This document shows, piece after piece, positions 28,286 through 35,803 of a stretch of 64,000 nt of DNA. Each line of letters opens with the position of its first letter. The stretch's first letter is position 1. The notes under the pieces are model-generated. The model worked only from the letters and a program-made list of their open reading frames with translations, searched no databases and was not told the DNA's origin. A program made the translations under genes and the position numbers. This DNA is from Tepidaquicella sp964564635 (lineage in GTDB: Bacteria; Bacteroidota; Ignavibacteria; Tepidaquicellales; Tepidaquicellaceae). Location: NCBI GenBank assembly GCA_964564635.1, contig CAZMAR010000002.1, positions 620,001 to 684,000 on the forward strand. Reading direction: 5' to 3'.

Positions 28286-28547
28286 AATGATTATATTAAT
28301 TATTAAAAATTTATTTTTAATAACCAATAAGTTAATATTTAAGTTCAGTTTTATCAAGTTAATAATAAAATAACTTTAACTTTAGTTAGAATTGTAAAAA
28401 ATATTTTTTAAAGTAAAATTATTACTATTGGAAGGATTTATGATGAATTAAAATATTTTTTAAAAAGATAAATTAAAAAAAAATATTTCTATTACTTTTT
28501 AAAAATATTTATATAATTTTGTATTTTAATCTTCTTAATTTATTTTA
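28286..28547. other. Divergent AT-rich intergenic region
   Basis: These 262 bases lie between the divergent glutamate dehydrogenase and MFS genes. They are almost entirely A and T. A Bacteroidota-type -7 element before the MFS gene is the only candidate signal I can name. Confidence 0.4.
28514..28521 (+). promoter_or_regulatory. Possible Bacteroidota-type -7 element (TAATTTTG)
   Basis: TAATTTTG fits the TAnnTTTG consensus of Bacteroidota housekeeping promoters and lies 26 bases before the GTG start of the MFS gene. No convincing -33 TTTG/TTG was found at the right distance, and the region is so AT-rich that a chance match is likely. Confidence 0.25.
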
Positions 28548-29723
28548 GTGAATAGAAAAATAACAAAAACGGTTTGGATTTTATCTCTGGTTAGTTTTTT
28601 CACTGATATTGCTTCTGAGATGCTCTATCCTGTTATGCCAGTATATTTACAAAGTATTGGGTTTACTGCTTTATTAATCGGTGTTCTTGAAGGACTTGCA
28701 GAATCTATTGCTGGGTTGAGTAAAGGATATTTTGGAAATCTTTCTGATAAAGTCGGAAAGAGGGCTATATTTGTAAGAATTGGGTATTCTTTAAGTGCTA
28801 TTTCTAAACCATTAATTGCTTTTTTTACTCACCCACTATGGATTTTTTTAATGAGAACTTTAGATAGATTAGGAAAAGGTGTTAGAACTTCTGCACGAGA
28901 TGCTTTATTATCTGATGAATCATCTGTAGAAACAAAAGGAAGAGTATTTGGTTTTCATAGAGCTTTTGATACTTTTGGTGCATTCCTTGGACCTATTGTT
29001 GCTTTGGTCTATCTGTATTTTTATCCTGATGATTTTGTTACTCTTTTCTTTCTTGCTTTTATTCCAGGTATTTTAAGTATTCTGATTTCGTTTTTAATTA
29101 AAGAAAGAACTATTTCATTAAAACCATCGGTTGAAAAGAAGGGATTCTTTTCTTTTATTATTTATTGGAAATATTCGTCTTCTGAATTCAAAAAACTTGT
29201 AATTGGGCTTTTCTTTTTTGCTTTAATTAATAGTTCAGATGTGTTTTTGTTATTAATGATAAAATATTTAGGCTATTCTGCTAACCAGGTTATATTAACT
29301 TACATTTTTTATAATTTAATCTATGCAATTTTTTCTTATCCTGTTGGAATCATTGCTGATAAAATTGGTTTGAAAAAAATATTTCTTTTTGGGCTTTTTC
29401 TATTTGCTATTGTTTACGGTGGAATGGTATTTCATCCACCTCTATATATTATTTTAATTTTATTTTTCCTATATGGTATTTATGCTTCTGCGACTGAAAG
29501 TATTGCTAAAGCATGGATTACTAATATTTCTCAGAAACAAGATACAGCTACTGCAATTGGCTTTTATACTGGGTTAGGAAGTCTGTTTACTTTTCTGGCG
29601 AGTATTCTTGCTGGTTTTCTCTGGTATTCTTTTAATCCTTCCGTGACATTCGCGTTTTCTTCTATCGGTGCTGTTATACTTATAATCTATTTTACGAGTT
29701 TTGTTAAAACAAAAATGGTTTAG
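28548..29723 (+). CDS. MFS family transporter
   Basis: The 391-residue protein has about 12 hydrophobic segments and starts at GTG (28548). The first loop carries the MFS motif A variant (GNLSDKVGKR, about 65-74) and the half-repeat of it later (GIIADKIGLKK). RTLDRLGKGVRTSARDALLSD is typical of a bacterial MFS subfamily close to putative drug or sugar-phosphate exporters. Substrate unknown. It ends in front of a strong hairpin shared with the convergent protease gene. Confidence 0.85.
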   Translation: MNRKITKTVWILSLVSFFTDIASEMLYPVMPVYLQSIGFTALLIGVLEGLAESIAGLSKGYFGNLSDKVGKRAIFVRIGYSLSAISKPLIAFFTHPLWIFLMRTLDRLGKGVRTSARDALLSDESSVETKGRVFGFHRAFDTFGAFLGPIVALVYLYFYPDDFVTLFFLAFIPGILSILISFLIKERTISLKPSVEKKGFFSFIIYWKYSSSEFKKLVIGLFFFALINSSDVFLLLMIKYLGYSANQVILTYIFYNLIYAIFSYPVGIIADKIGLKKIFLFGLFLFAIVYGGMVFHPPLYIILILFFLYGIYASATESIAKAWITNISQKQDTATAIGFYTGLGSLFTFLASILAGFLWYSFNPSVTFAFSSIGAVILIIYFTSFVKTKMV

Positions 29724-29735
29724 ATAATAAAAAAA

Positions 29736-29769
29736 AATCCTTGATACATTTTTTTCTGTATCAAGGATT
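29736..29769. terminator. Shared terminator hairpin between convergent genes
   Basis: A 12-bp perfect stem (29736-29747 with 29758-29769) closes a 10-base T-rich loop. On the minus strand it is followed by about ten T's, a strong intrinsic terminator for the protease gene. On the plus strand the trailing sequence is AAAACTT, so it is weaker for the MFS gene. Confidence 0.8.
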
Positions 29770-29787
29770 AAAACTTATTAATTAGGT

Positions 29788-30648
29788 TTAATATATTATA
29801 TATGCTTCTTTAACACAATAAGGTACAAAGTCATAATCAATCCAGAAATATCCATCCTCACCCCAATTTGGACCCCAGGAGTTAATTATTTTAAAAGCAC
29901 CTATTCTATCATCATATCCAACTATAGTTAATGCATGTCCTCCGAAGTGGTTATCTTTATATTTACTCCAGATAAAATGTCCCTTCTTACCGCTATTGTA
30001 ATATGCATAACCATCTTTTATCAAACTCTGGTCTATTGCAGTTCCTATATTAATTGGTCTTTGATATTCGTTCATTGCTTCTTTAAATAAATCCACATCT
30101 ATATAATAAAATACAAGAAAGCGTGTATAATCAACAATATAATTCATTGCATCATAAAAACAAGAGTCAGGTGGATAAGTATAGTAATCAGATTCTATGT
30201 AAGGGAAGGTATTCCATCTTGCACATCCCATCTGTGATAAAATTTCAAAAGCATCGATAAATCTTATACCATAATTATTTCCTCCATTTGCAATGTTATA
30301 AATAAAAGCGGGACTGAAAACTTTATTATAATCAAGACTACCTGTTTTTGTGTAATATGAGTTTTCAAGATAACTAAATGTTAAATAACTTAATGTATAA
30401 TATCCGATTGAAAACCCTACACAACTGTTTTGTGAGCCCTGATTCATCACAGGTGGCATATACTTTGAAAAATCTAATTGAGAAGCAACTTCACCCCTAA
30501 AGCCGCCTTCATACTTGTTCGTCTTTTCCAGGTCTTCGGGCTTTGCAAATTGGAGTCCTGTTCCAACCTCTTGAGAATAAAGACTTAGAGGTAAAGTAAT
30601 TAATGATATTAAAATAAATAAAAAAATTAGTAACTTTGTTTTAACCAT
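29788..30648 (-). CDS. Secreted papain-family (C1) cysteine protease
   Basis: The 286-residue protein has a signal peptide (about 1-25) and the C1 catalytic residues: MNQGSQNSCVGFS with the nucleophile C76 and oxyanion Q73, GGHALTIVGYDD with H238, and KIINSWGPNWGEDGYFWIDY with N256. The residue after the catalytic Cys is Val rather than the usual Trp. There is no sorting domain at the C-terminus, which ends KEAYIIY just after the fold. It is probably periplasmic or exported and may cleave proteins for nutrition. No long pro-region is seen (about 30 residues). Confidence 0.85.
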   Translation of the reverse strand: MVKTKLLIFLFILISLITLPLSLYSQEVGTGLQFAKPEDLEKTNKYEGGFRGEVASQLDFSKYMPPVMNQGSQNSCVGFSIGYYTLSYLTFSYLENSYYTKTGSLDYNKVFSPAFIYNIANGGNNYGIRFIDAFEILSQMGCARWNTFPYIESDYYTYPPDSCFYDAMNYIVDYTRFLVFYYIDVDLFKEAMNEYQRPINIGTAIDQSLIKDGYAYYNSGKKGHFIWSKYKDNHFGGHALTIVGYDDRIGAFKIINSWGPNWGEDGYFWIDYDFVPYCVKEAYIIY

Positions 30649-30908
30649 ATTTAAAAATTTAAATTTATTTTTAACTTACATTTTAATTTTTATACAAGCA
30701 ATATAATTTTTTTGTTCCGCGATATAATTTTAGTTAAAATTATTTTTGACTCTGCTATCAAAATCTTTTTCTAATTCTAATATAGTTCTTTCCATCAAAT
30801 ATTTTCAACTTCCATTTTATAATTTTAAGTAATACTACTATATTTAAATATCCCTTTTCTTATTCATTGCTTAGCCTCCCGTAACAGCACTGCCGTTCGT
30901 TTCGGAGG

Positions 30909-30937
30909 GAATAATTCCCATACAGAGCAAAGAGCTA
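30909..30937 (+). repeat. 29-base direct repeat, copy 1
   Basis: This copy shares 27 of 29 bases with 31125-31153, beginning GAATAATTCCCATAC and ending GCTA. The two copies are 187 bases apart and flank the G+C-richer block. Confidence 0.75.
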
Positions 30938-30972
30938 CGACACAAGTAAGAGAGCTAATCCCTTCTAATGTA

Positions 30973-31056
30973 TGACTATTTCACATTCTTCCAACACATC
31001 GAGACTATTCTACCCCCTTGTTTCATAGTCCCAGTTCCAAATCGAGAGAAATAGTC
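30973..31056. repeat. Inverted repeat GACTATTTC ... GAAATAGTC
   Basis: The nonamer GACTATTTC (near 30974) recurs as its reverse complement at about 31048-31056. Related GACTATTC and ATAGTC words lie between them, and a CTTGYTTCRTAGTCC direct repeat lies near 31018-31034 and 31075-31090. Together they suggest a structured element. Confidence 0.5.
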
Positions 31057-31124
31057 TCCCTTGCCAATACCCAACTTGCTTCGTAGTCCAGGCTATGCAA
31101 CTGAAACCATTTCCGCATTAAAAA

Positions 31125-31153
31125 GAATAATTCCCATACCGAGCAAAGGGCTA
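31125..31153 (+). repeat. 29-base direct repeat, copy 2, forming a hairpin
   Basis: This copy differs from 30909-30937 at two positions. Here it extends into a 9-base inverted repeat (31132-31140 with 31156-31164) that copy 1 lacks. As RNA the stem folds better on the minus strand, where the one non-Watson-Crick pair is a G-U wobble. Confidence 0.7.
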
Positions 31154-31393
31154 ATGGTACGGGATAAAGCAAATTAAAATCCAAGAATTGTAATAATGTT
31201 GCTGGTATTGTATATAATAATCCTGTCTAAAAACAAATTAAGCCCGGAAAGATTTTGTATTATTGGTCAAAAATTAGTATTGTAATTTACTGCATCTTTT
31301 TGGATAAATCTAAAAAATTTAAGGATATAATTTATAATAAATGACTTTTTACACAGAAATAAATTTTATAACTTGTTTATCAAATTTTTTAAT

Positions 31394-32362
31394 ATGAAAC
31401 CCAAAACAATTAGTATTTTTGCCAATACAAGAGACTATATAGGTATTACCTTCGGTTGTATGATATTTGCAATTTCATATTCATGGTTTCTTATTCCTTT
31501 TAAAGTAGCCCCTGGTGGAGTTGGAGGTATTTCACAAATTTTATTCCATCTTTTCGGTTTTCCTGCTGGTATTTCAATGATAGCTATAAATATTCCTCTT
31601 TTTATTATCGCCTGGATTTTTCTTGGAAAGCAATTTGGAATAAAATCTTTTTATGGTATGTTAATTGGCTCACTTTTAATAGATGCTATTGAGCCAAAAA
31701 TTCTTTATGAACACAATATTTTAAAAGAATTTATAAATACTAACTACTGGGCATTTACCGATAACATTCTACTTGCCTCTCTTGCTGGCTCTGTTTTACT
31801 TGGAATTGGACTGGGTGTTATTTTCAGATATAGAGGTTCCACAGGGGGTACAGATATCCCCGTTGCTATTATTAAACAGTATACTGGTATTTCTTTCGGA
31901 GCAGGCTATTGGTTTATTGAGTCTGTTATAATACTAACTATAGGAATTGTTTTTAAAGACTTAAACCTTATTATATGGGCATATCTGAATTTATTTATTA
32001 CTACAAAAATTGTTGACTTAGCAGCAGAGGGAATACCATCTGTTAAAGGTGCTTTTATTATAACGAGGTTTGAACATAAAATTAAACAACGAATCTTTGA
32101 TGAGTTGAATCGCGGAGTTACTATGTTCCACGCAGAAGGTGGATATACTGGTAGGCATCATAATATTTTATTTGTTCTTGTTAGCAGGCGACAGACAGCA
32201 ATATTAAGAAGAATAGTAAAACAGGAAGACCCAAAAGCTTTTTTTATTATGTTTGATGTGTATGATGTTATGGGATATGGCTTTAAAACAAGAATTCTTG
32301 ATTTCGTTGAAGAATATGACGCAACCACAAGTAAACCCAAAGAAACACAGGAAGTGTTGTAA
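31394..32362 (+). CDS. YitT family membrane protein
   Basis: From ATG 31394 the product is about 322 residues; a TTG 7 codons upstream (31373) is also possible. The N-terminal two thirds carry several membrane helices with the YitT/DUF161 patterns (APGGVGGISQI, RYRGSTGGTDIPVAII), and the C-terminal ~90 residues form the DUF2179 domain (RGVTMFHAEGGYTGRHHNILFVLVSRRQ). Family function is not firmly established. It stands alone, upstream of tRNA-Val. Confidence 0.85.
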   Translation: MKPKTISIFANTRDYIGITFGCMIFAISYSWFLIPFKVAPGGVGGISQILFHLFGFPAGISMIAINIPLFIIAWIFLGKQFGIKSFYGMLIGSLLIDAIEPKILYEHNILKEFINTNYWAFTDNILLASLAGSVLLGIGLGVIFRYRGSTGGTDIPVAIIKQYTGISFGAGYWFIESVIILTIGIVFKDLNLIIWAYLNLFITTKIVDLAAEGIPSVKGAFIITRFEHKIKQRIFDELNRGVTMFHAEGGYTGRHHNILFVLVSRRQTAILRRIVKQEDPKAFFIMFDVYDVMGYGFKTRILDFVEEYDATTSKPKETQEVL

Positions 32363-32457
32363 TATAATATGAGTAGAATATTTTGAGAAAAAGTTCATTA
32401 TTAAAAAATAATACAGGAAATAGATTTGAAACTTTTGTTTTAATTTATTGTTTTATA

Positions 32458-32486
32458 TTGAAAAATCGGTATGTTTTATATATTTT
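32458..32486 (+). promoter_or_regulatory. Probable promoter of tRNA-Val
   Basis: TTGAAA (32458-32463) and TATTTT (32481-32486) are separated by 17 bases, and the -10 ends 15 bases before the mature tRNA 5' end. Spacing and position are good for a sigma70-type promoter, but matches are easy in AT-rich DNA. Confidence 0.4.
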
Positions 32487-32501
32487 ACTTGTTTTCAAAA
32501 T

Positions 32502-32575
32502 GGGCGGTTAGCTCAGCTGGTTAGAGCGCTACGTTGACATCGTAGAGGTCATTGGTTCGAGTCCATTACCGCCCA
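32502..32575 (+). tRNA. tRNA-Val (GAC)
   Basis: The 74-base cloverleaf has a 7-bp acceptor stem (GGGCGGT/ACCGCCC), D stem GCTC/GAGC, anticodon stem CTACG/CGTAG with loop TTGACAT (anticodon GAC, valine), a 5-base variable loop, and TTCGAGT in the T loop. The T stem has one T-T mismatch (ATTGG/CCATT, second pair). CCA is not encoded. It ends 21 bases before thrS. Confidence 0.95.
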
Positions 32576-32596
32576 CAATTTTATTTTTTTATTATA

Positions 32597-34522
32597 ATGG
32601 AAAAAATAAAAATTTCGTTCCCGGATGGTTCTGTTAACGAGTTCCCAAAAGGTATTACTTGTTTGGAAATAGCGAAAAGTATAAGTGATAATTTTGCTGA
32701 AAAAGTTCTTGTTGCAGAATTAAATGGAGTTTTTGTTGATTTGGATACAAAAATAGAATCTGATGCTTCTATTGTTTTCCACGATTTTAATTCTGAAATT
32801 GGAAAAGAAACTTATTGGCATACCTCTTCACATATGATGGCTCAGGCAATTGAGGAGTTGTATCCCGGGGCAAAATTTGGTGTGGGTCCCGCAATAGAAA
32901 GTGGGTTTTATTATGATGTAGATTCCGATATAAAATTTACTGAGGAGGATTTAAGGAAAATTGAAGAAAAAATGTACGAAATTGCCGGGCGGGGTTTAAA
33001 ACCTGTTAGAGAAGAAATGCCAAGAGAAAAAGCCATTGAATATTTCAAAACAGTTCGACCTGATCCATATAAAGTTGAGATACTTGAAACAATTGCAAAT
33101 AATGAAGAAATAGTTTCTTTATATCATCAGGGAAATTTTACAGATTTGTGTCGTGGTCCTCATTTGCCATCTACTTCAAAAGTTAAAGCAATTAAATTAC
33201 TTTCTGTTTCAGGATCTTACTGGCGTGGTGATGAAAAAAATAAAATGCTACAAAGAATTTATGGAATTTCTTTTCCTTCTAAGAAAGAACTTGATAAATA
33301 TTTAAAAGATTTAGAAGAAGCAAAACGAAGAGACCATAGAAAACTTGGGAAAGAACTTGATTTATTTATGTTTCATGAAGTTAGTCCCGGAGCACCTTTC
33401 TGGTTACCAAATGGAATGATTATTCATAGAGAGTTGGAAAAATTTTCAAGACAACTTCACGATAAATATGGTTATCAAGAAGTTAGAACCCCGATTTTAG
33501 TTCGTGAATCACTATTTCGAACTTCCGGACATACTACCCATTATATTGAGAATATGTTTAAAATAAATTCTGATAATGAGAATGTATATATAAAACCAAT
33601 GAACTGTCCCGAAGCAACTCTTGTATATTCTTCTAAATTAAGAAGCTATAAGGATTTACCTATAAGATTATACGAACTTGGGATAAATCATAGAAATGAA
33701 ATAAGTGGAGCGCTTGGCGGAATGTTTAGAGTTAGACAATTTACTATGGATGATGCACATATTTTTTGTACTAATGACCAAATACAGGAAGAGATTACCA
33801 ATGTATTAAAGTTGATGATTGAAACTTATTCTGCATTTGGTTTTGCCCCAATGTATTACTTTTCCACTCGTCCTGATGAAGCAATGGGCGAAATTGAAGT
33901 TTGGAATCAAGCAGAGTCTGCTTTAAGAAAAGCATTAGAAGCAAACAATCTAAAATATAAAGTAAATGAAAAAGATGGTGCATTTTACGGTCCTAAAATT
34001 GATGTTCACATAAAAGATGCTTTAAATCGTACCTGGCAACTTGCAACAATACAATTAGATTTTCAATTACCTGAAAGGTTTGATTTAACTTATGAGGGCT
34101 CTGATGGGAGGAAATATAGACCTGTAATGATTCATAGAGCAATTTATGGAAGTTTTGAAAGATTTATAGGTATTTTGACTGAACATTATGCGGGCAATTT
34201 TCCACTATGGTTAGCACCAGTTCAGGTTGCTGTTCTTACTATTACGGATAACCAAACAGAATATGCAAAGTCAGTACATCAGGAACTTCTCAGTAATGAT
34301 ATTCGTTCAATCATTGATATAAGAAATGAAAAAATAGGTTATAAAATTAGAGAAGCAGAAAATAAGAAAATTCCATTTATGCTTATTTTAGGAGATAAAG
34401 AAATGGAAAACAATACTGTATCAGTTCGTCAACATACAAAAGGTGATACAGGTAAAATGGAATTGAAAGAATTTATTCAAAATCTTAAATTTTTAATTTT
34501 AAATAAATCTTTTAAATATTAA
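32597..34522 (+). CDS. thrS: Threonyl-tRNA synthetase
   Basis: The product from ATG 32597 is 641 residues, the normal length. The open frame continues upstream into tRNA-Val, but those codons are not real. Domain order: TGS (about 1-62), the second additional domain with HxxxH-like HTSSHMMAQAIEELYPGAKF, the class II catalytic core with MNCPEATLVY (zinc cysteine) and RNEISGALGGMFRVRQFT, and the anticodon-binding domain at the C-terminus (APVQVAVLTITD). It charges tRNA-Thr. First gene of thrS-infC-rpmI-rplT-pheS. Confidence 0.97.
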   Translation: MEKIKISFPDGSVNEFPKGITCLEIAKSISDNFAEKVLVAELNGVFVDLDTKIESDASIVFHDFNSEIGKETYWHTSSHMMAQAIEELYPGAKFGVGPAIESGFYYDVDSDIKFTEEDLRKIEEKMYEIAGRGLKPVREEMPREKAIEYFKTVRPDPYKVEILETIANNEEIVSLYHQGNFTDLCRGPHLPSTSKVKAIKLLSVSGSYWRGDEKNKMLQRIYGISFPSKKELDKYLKDLEEAKRRDHRKLGKELDLFMFHEVSPGAPFWLPNGMIIHRELEKFSRQLHDKYGYQEVRTPILVRESLFRTSGHTTHYIENMFKINSDNENVYIKPMNCPEATLVYSSKLRSYKDLPIRLYELGINHRNEISGALGGMFRVRQFTMDDAHIFCTNDQIQEEITNVLKLMIETYSAFGFAPMYYFSTRPDEAMGEIEVWNQAESALRKALEANNLKYKVNEKDGAFYGPKIDVHIKDALNRTWQLATIQLDFQLPERFDLTYEGSDGRKYRPVMIHRAIYGSFERFIGILTEHYAGNFPLWLAPVQVAVLTITDNQTEYAKSVHQELLSNDIRSIIDIRNEKIGYKIREAENKKIPFMLILGDKEMENNTVSVRQHTKGDTGKMELKEFIQNLKFLILNKSFKY

Positions 34523-34540
34523 TTAAAAAGGAGTTAATCT

Positions 34541-35083
34541 ATTAAAGAGAAATACCAGAAAGAAAGAGTTAATGAAGAAATAACTGCACACCAAATCATG
34601 GTAGTGGATGAAGATGGGAAGCAATTAGGTATAATGCATCCCACAGAAGCTCTAAAGATTGCCGAGTCAAAGGGATTGGACTTAGTTGAAGTAGTATCTA
34701 AGTCAAAACCCCCCGTATGCAAAATTATAGATTTTGGCAAGTATAATTACGAAAAACAAAAGAAAGAAAAGCTTGCAAAGAAGCATCAACAAGTAATGCA
34801 GGTAAAAGAAATAAGATTTAATGCAAATACAGATATACACGATGTTGAATTTAAAGTTAAACACTTGAAACAGTTTCTTCTTGAAGGACATAAAGTTAAA
34901 GCAAGTGTAATTTATAAAGGAAGAATGATAACTCATCCAGAGATTGGACAAAGATTAATGGATAAAATAATTGAGAGTCTATTGGAAGTTGGAAAATTAG
35001 AGTCAAATCCCAAAATGGATGGAAAAGCACTTGTTGCATATTTAATTCCAGATAAGCAAAAGATATCAGCGTTAAAAAAATAA
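34541..35083 (+). CDS. infC: Translation initiation factor IF-3, ATT start codon
   Basis: The frame of IF-3 is open from a TAA at 34535-34537; the first plausible start after it is ATT at 34541. It has AAGGAG (about 34528-34533) with a 7-base spacer, and the N-terminus IKEKYQKERVNEEITAHQIM aligns with IF-3 family starts, which read INEEI-like. The product is about 180 residues, the usual size. Starting at the first ATG (34598) would remove the conserved N-terminal linker. IF-3 controls start-codon selection, and the rare ATT start makes its own translation IF-3-sensitive, as in enterobacteria. Confidence 0.92.
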   Translation: MKEKYQKERVNEEITAHQIMVVDEDGKQLGIMHPTEALKIAESKGLDLVEVVSKSKPPVCKIIDFGKYNYEKQKKEKLAKKHQQVMQVKEIRFNANTDIHDVEFKVKHLKQFLLEGHKVKASVIYKGRMITHPEIGQRLMDKIIESLLEVGKLESNPKMDGKALVAYLIPDKQKISALKK

Positions 35084-35126
35084 AAAGATAAACTAAATAA
35101 CAAAAATTAAATAAGGAAGGATCCAA

Positions 35127-35324
35127 ATGCCAAAAATGAAGACAAATCGTTCAGCTGCTAAGAGATTTAAAATAACAAGCTCTGGAAAAATAAAAAGAGA
35201 GAAATCGCACAGGAGTCATATATTAACAAAAAAATCAGCAAAGAGAAAACGAAAATTAAGAGCAAGTACTCTGGTAGCTAATGGTGATGCAAAGAAAGTA
35301 AAAAAACTTATATTAAAACAATAG
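35127..35324 (+). CDS. rpmI: Ribosomal protein bL35
   Basis: This 65-residue, strongly basic protein begins MPKMKTNRSAAKRFKITSSG and has the RSHILTKKSAKRKR stretch of bL35. A Shine-Dalgarno sequence (AAGGAAGG) lies 8-10 bases upstream. It is in the standard infC-rpmI-rplT order and part of the large ribosomal subunit. Confidence 0.96.
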   Translation: MPKMKTNRSAAKRFKITSSGKIKREKSHRSHILTKKSAKRKRKLRASTLVANGDAKKVKKLILKQ

Positions 35325-35347
35325 AATCATTTTATTAATTAAAAGAA

Positions 35348-35384
35348 GAGGTTACTGAAAATCTTTTTTTGAAAAGATTACCTC
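35348..35384 (+). promoter_or_regulatory. Hairpin between rpmI and rplT
   Basis: An inner stem (AATCTTTT with AAAAGATT) is enclosed by GAGGT (35348-35352) and ACCTC (35380-35384). It ends about 12 bases before the Shine-Dalgarno of rplT (AAGGAG). It could tune the L35/L20 ratio or take part in L20 autogenous control known from this operon in other bacteria. No T-run typical of a strong terminator follows. Confidence 0.45.
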
Positions 35385-35407
35385 AATTTTAAATAAGGAG
35401 ATTTAAT

Positions 35408-35755
35408 ATGCCAAGAGCAAAAAATAAAGTAGCTTCGCGAGCAAGAAGGAAGCGAATTCTGAAACAAGCAAAAGGTTATTACGGTGCAAGAAGTAAAGTA
35501 TATACCATTGCAAAGCATTCTGTAGAGAAAGGATTGACACATTCATACAAAGACAGGAAACTGAAAAAACGGGTCTATAGAAATTTATGGATAACAAGAA
35601 TTAATGCAGCTGCAAGGCAAAATAATACTACCTATTCCAAGCTGATAAATGGGTTAAAGAAAAAGAACATTACAATTAATAGAAAAACATTAGCTGATTT
35701 AGCATATAACAATCCAGAAGCATTCTCTGAAATAGTAAAATTTGCAATAGGTTAA
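35408..35755 (+). CDS. rplT: Ribosomal protein bL20
   Basis: The 115-residue basic protein has the bL20 signature (MPRAKNKVASRARRKRILKQ, then GYYGARSKVYTIAKHSVEKG and LWITRINAAAR). It binds 23S rRNA early in large-subunit assembly and in many bacteria represses its own operon. A clear AAGGAG lies 7-8 bases upstream. Confidence 0.97.
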   Translation: MPRAKNKVASRARRKRILKQAKGYYGARSKVYTIAKHSVEKGLTHSYKDRKLKKRVYRNLWITRINAAARQNNTTYSKLINGLKKKNITINRKTLADLAYNNPEAFSEIVKFAIG

Positions 35756-35803
35756 TTTTCCCGAAAAAATAATTTTAGAAGTAAAAAATAAAAGACGGGA
35801 AAA
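35756..35803 (+). promoter_or_regulatory. Inverted repeat spanning the rplT-pheS gap
   Basis: TTTTCCCG (35756-35763), beginning directly after the rplT stop, is the exact reverse complement of CGGGAAAA (35796-35803), ending directly before the pheS ATG. The stem would cover the ribosome-binding region of pheS. An 8-bp match over this distance can arise by chance. Confidence 0.35.

Larger units (their letters stand above)
30649..31393. other. Non-coding region with a G+C-richer block of repeats and palindromes
   Basis: No ORF of any useful length fills this ~745-base gap. Its centre (about 30871-31170) is visibly richer in G+C than its surroundings: I counted 26 of 60 in each of two lines. 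It contains a 29-base direct repeat and several inverted repeats. The flanks are AT-rich. It is not a tRNA, rRNA or recognisable RNA family, and no transposase is present. It could be a mobile-element remnant, a REP-like repeat cluster or an unknown RNA. Confidence 0.5.

Noticed and set aside
28286..28357. Longer glutamate dehydrogenase start at 28357
   Set aside because: The extra 24 residues are low-complexity Ile/Asn/Leu from AT-rich DNA and do not match the family.
30871..31170. G+C-richer block as a tRNA, RNase P RNA, SRP RNA or tmRNA
   Set aside because: No cloverleaf, T-loop TTCRA motif or recognisable conserved core of those RNAs was found on either strand.
32552..32596. Upstream in-frame extension of thrS into tRNA-Val
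   Set aside because: The added residues come from tRNA sequence, and the ATG at 32597 gives a standard threonyl-tRNA synthetase N-terminus.
34598..34600. ATG 34598 as the infC start
   Set aside because: It removes the conserved N-terminal stretch of IF-3 and lacks a Shine-Dalgarno. ATT 34541 fits both.
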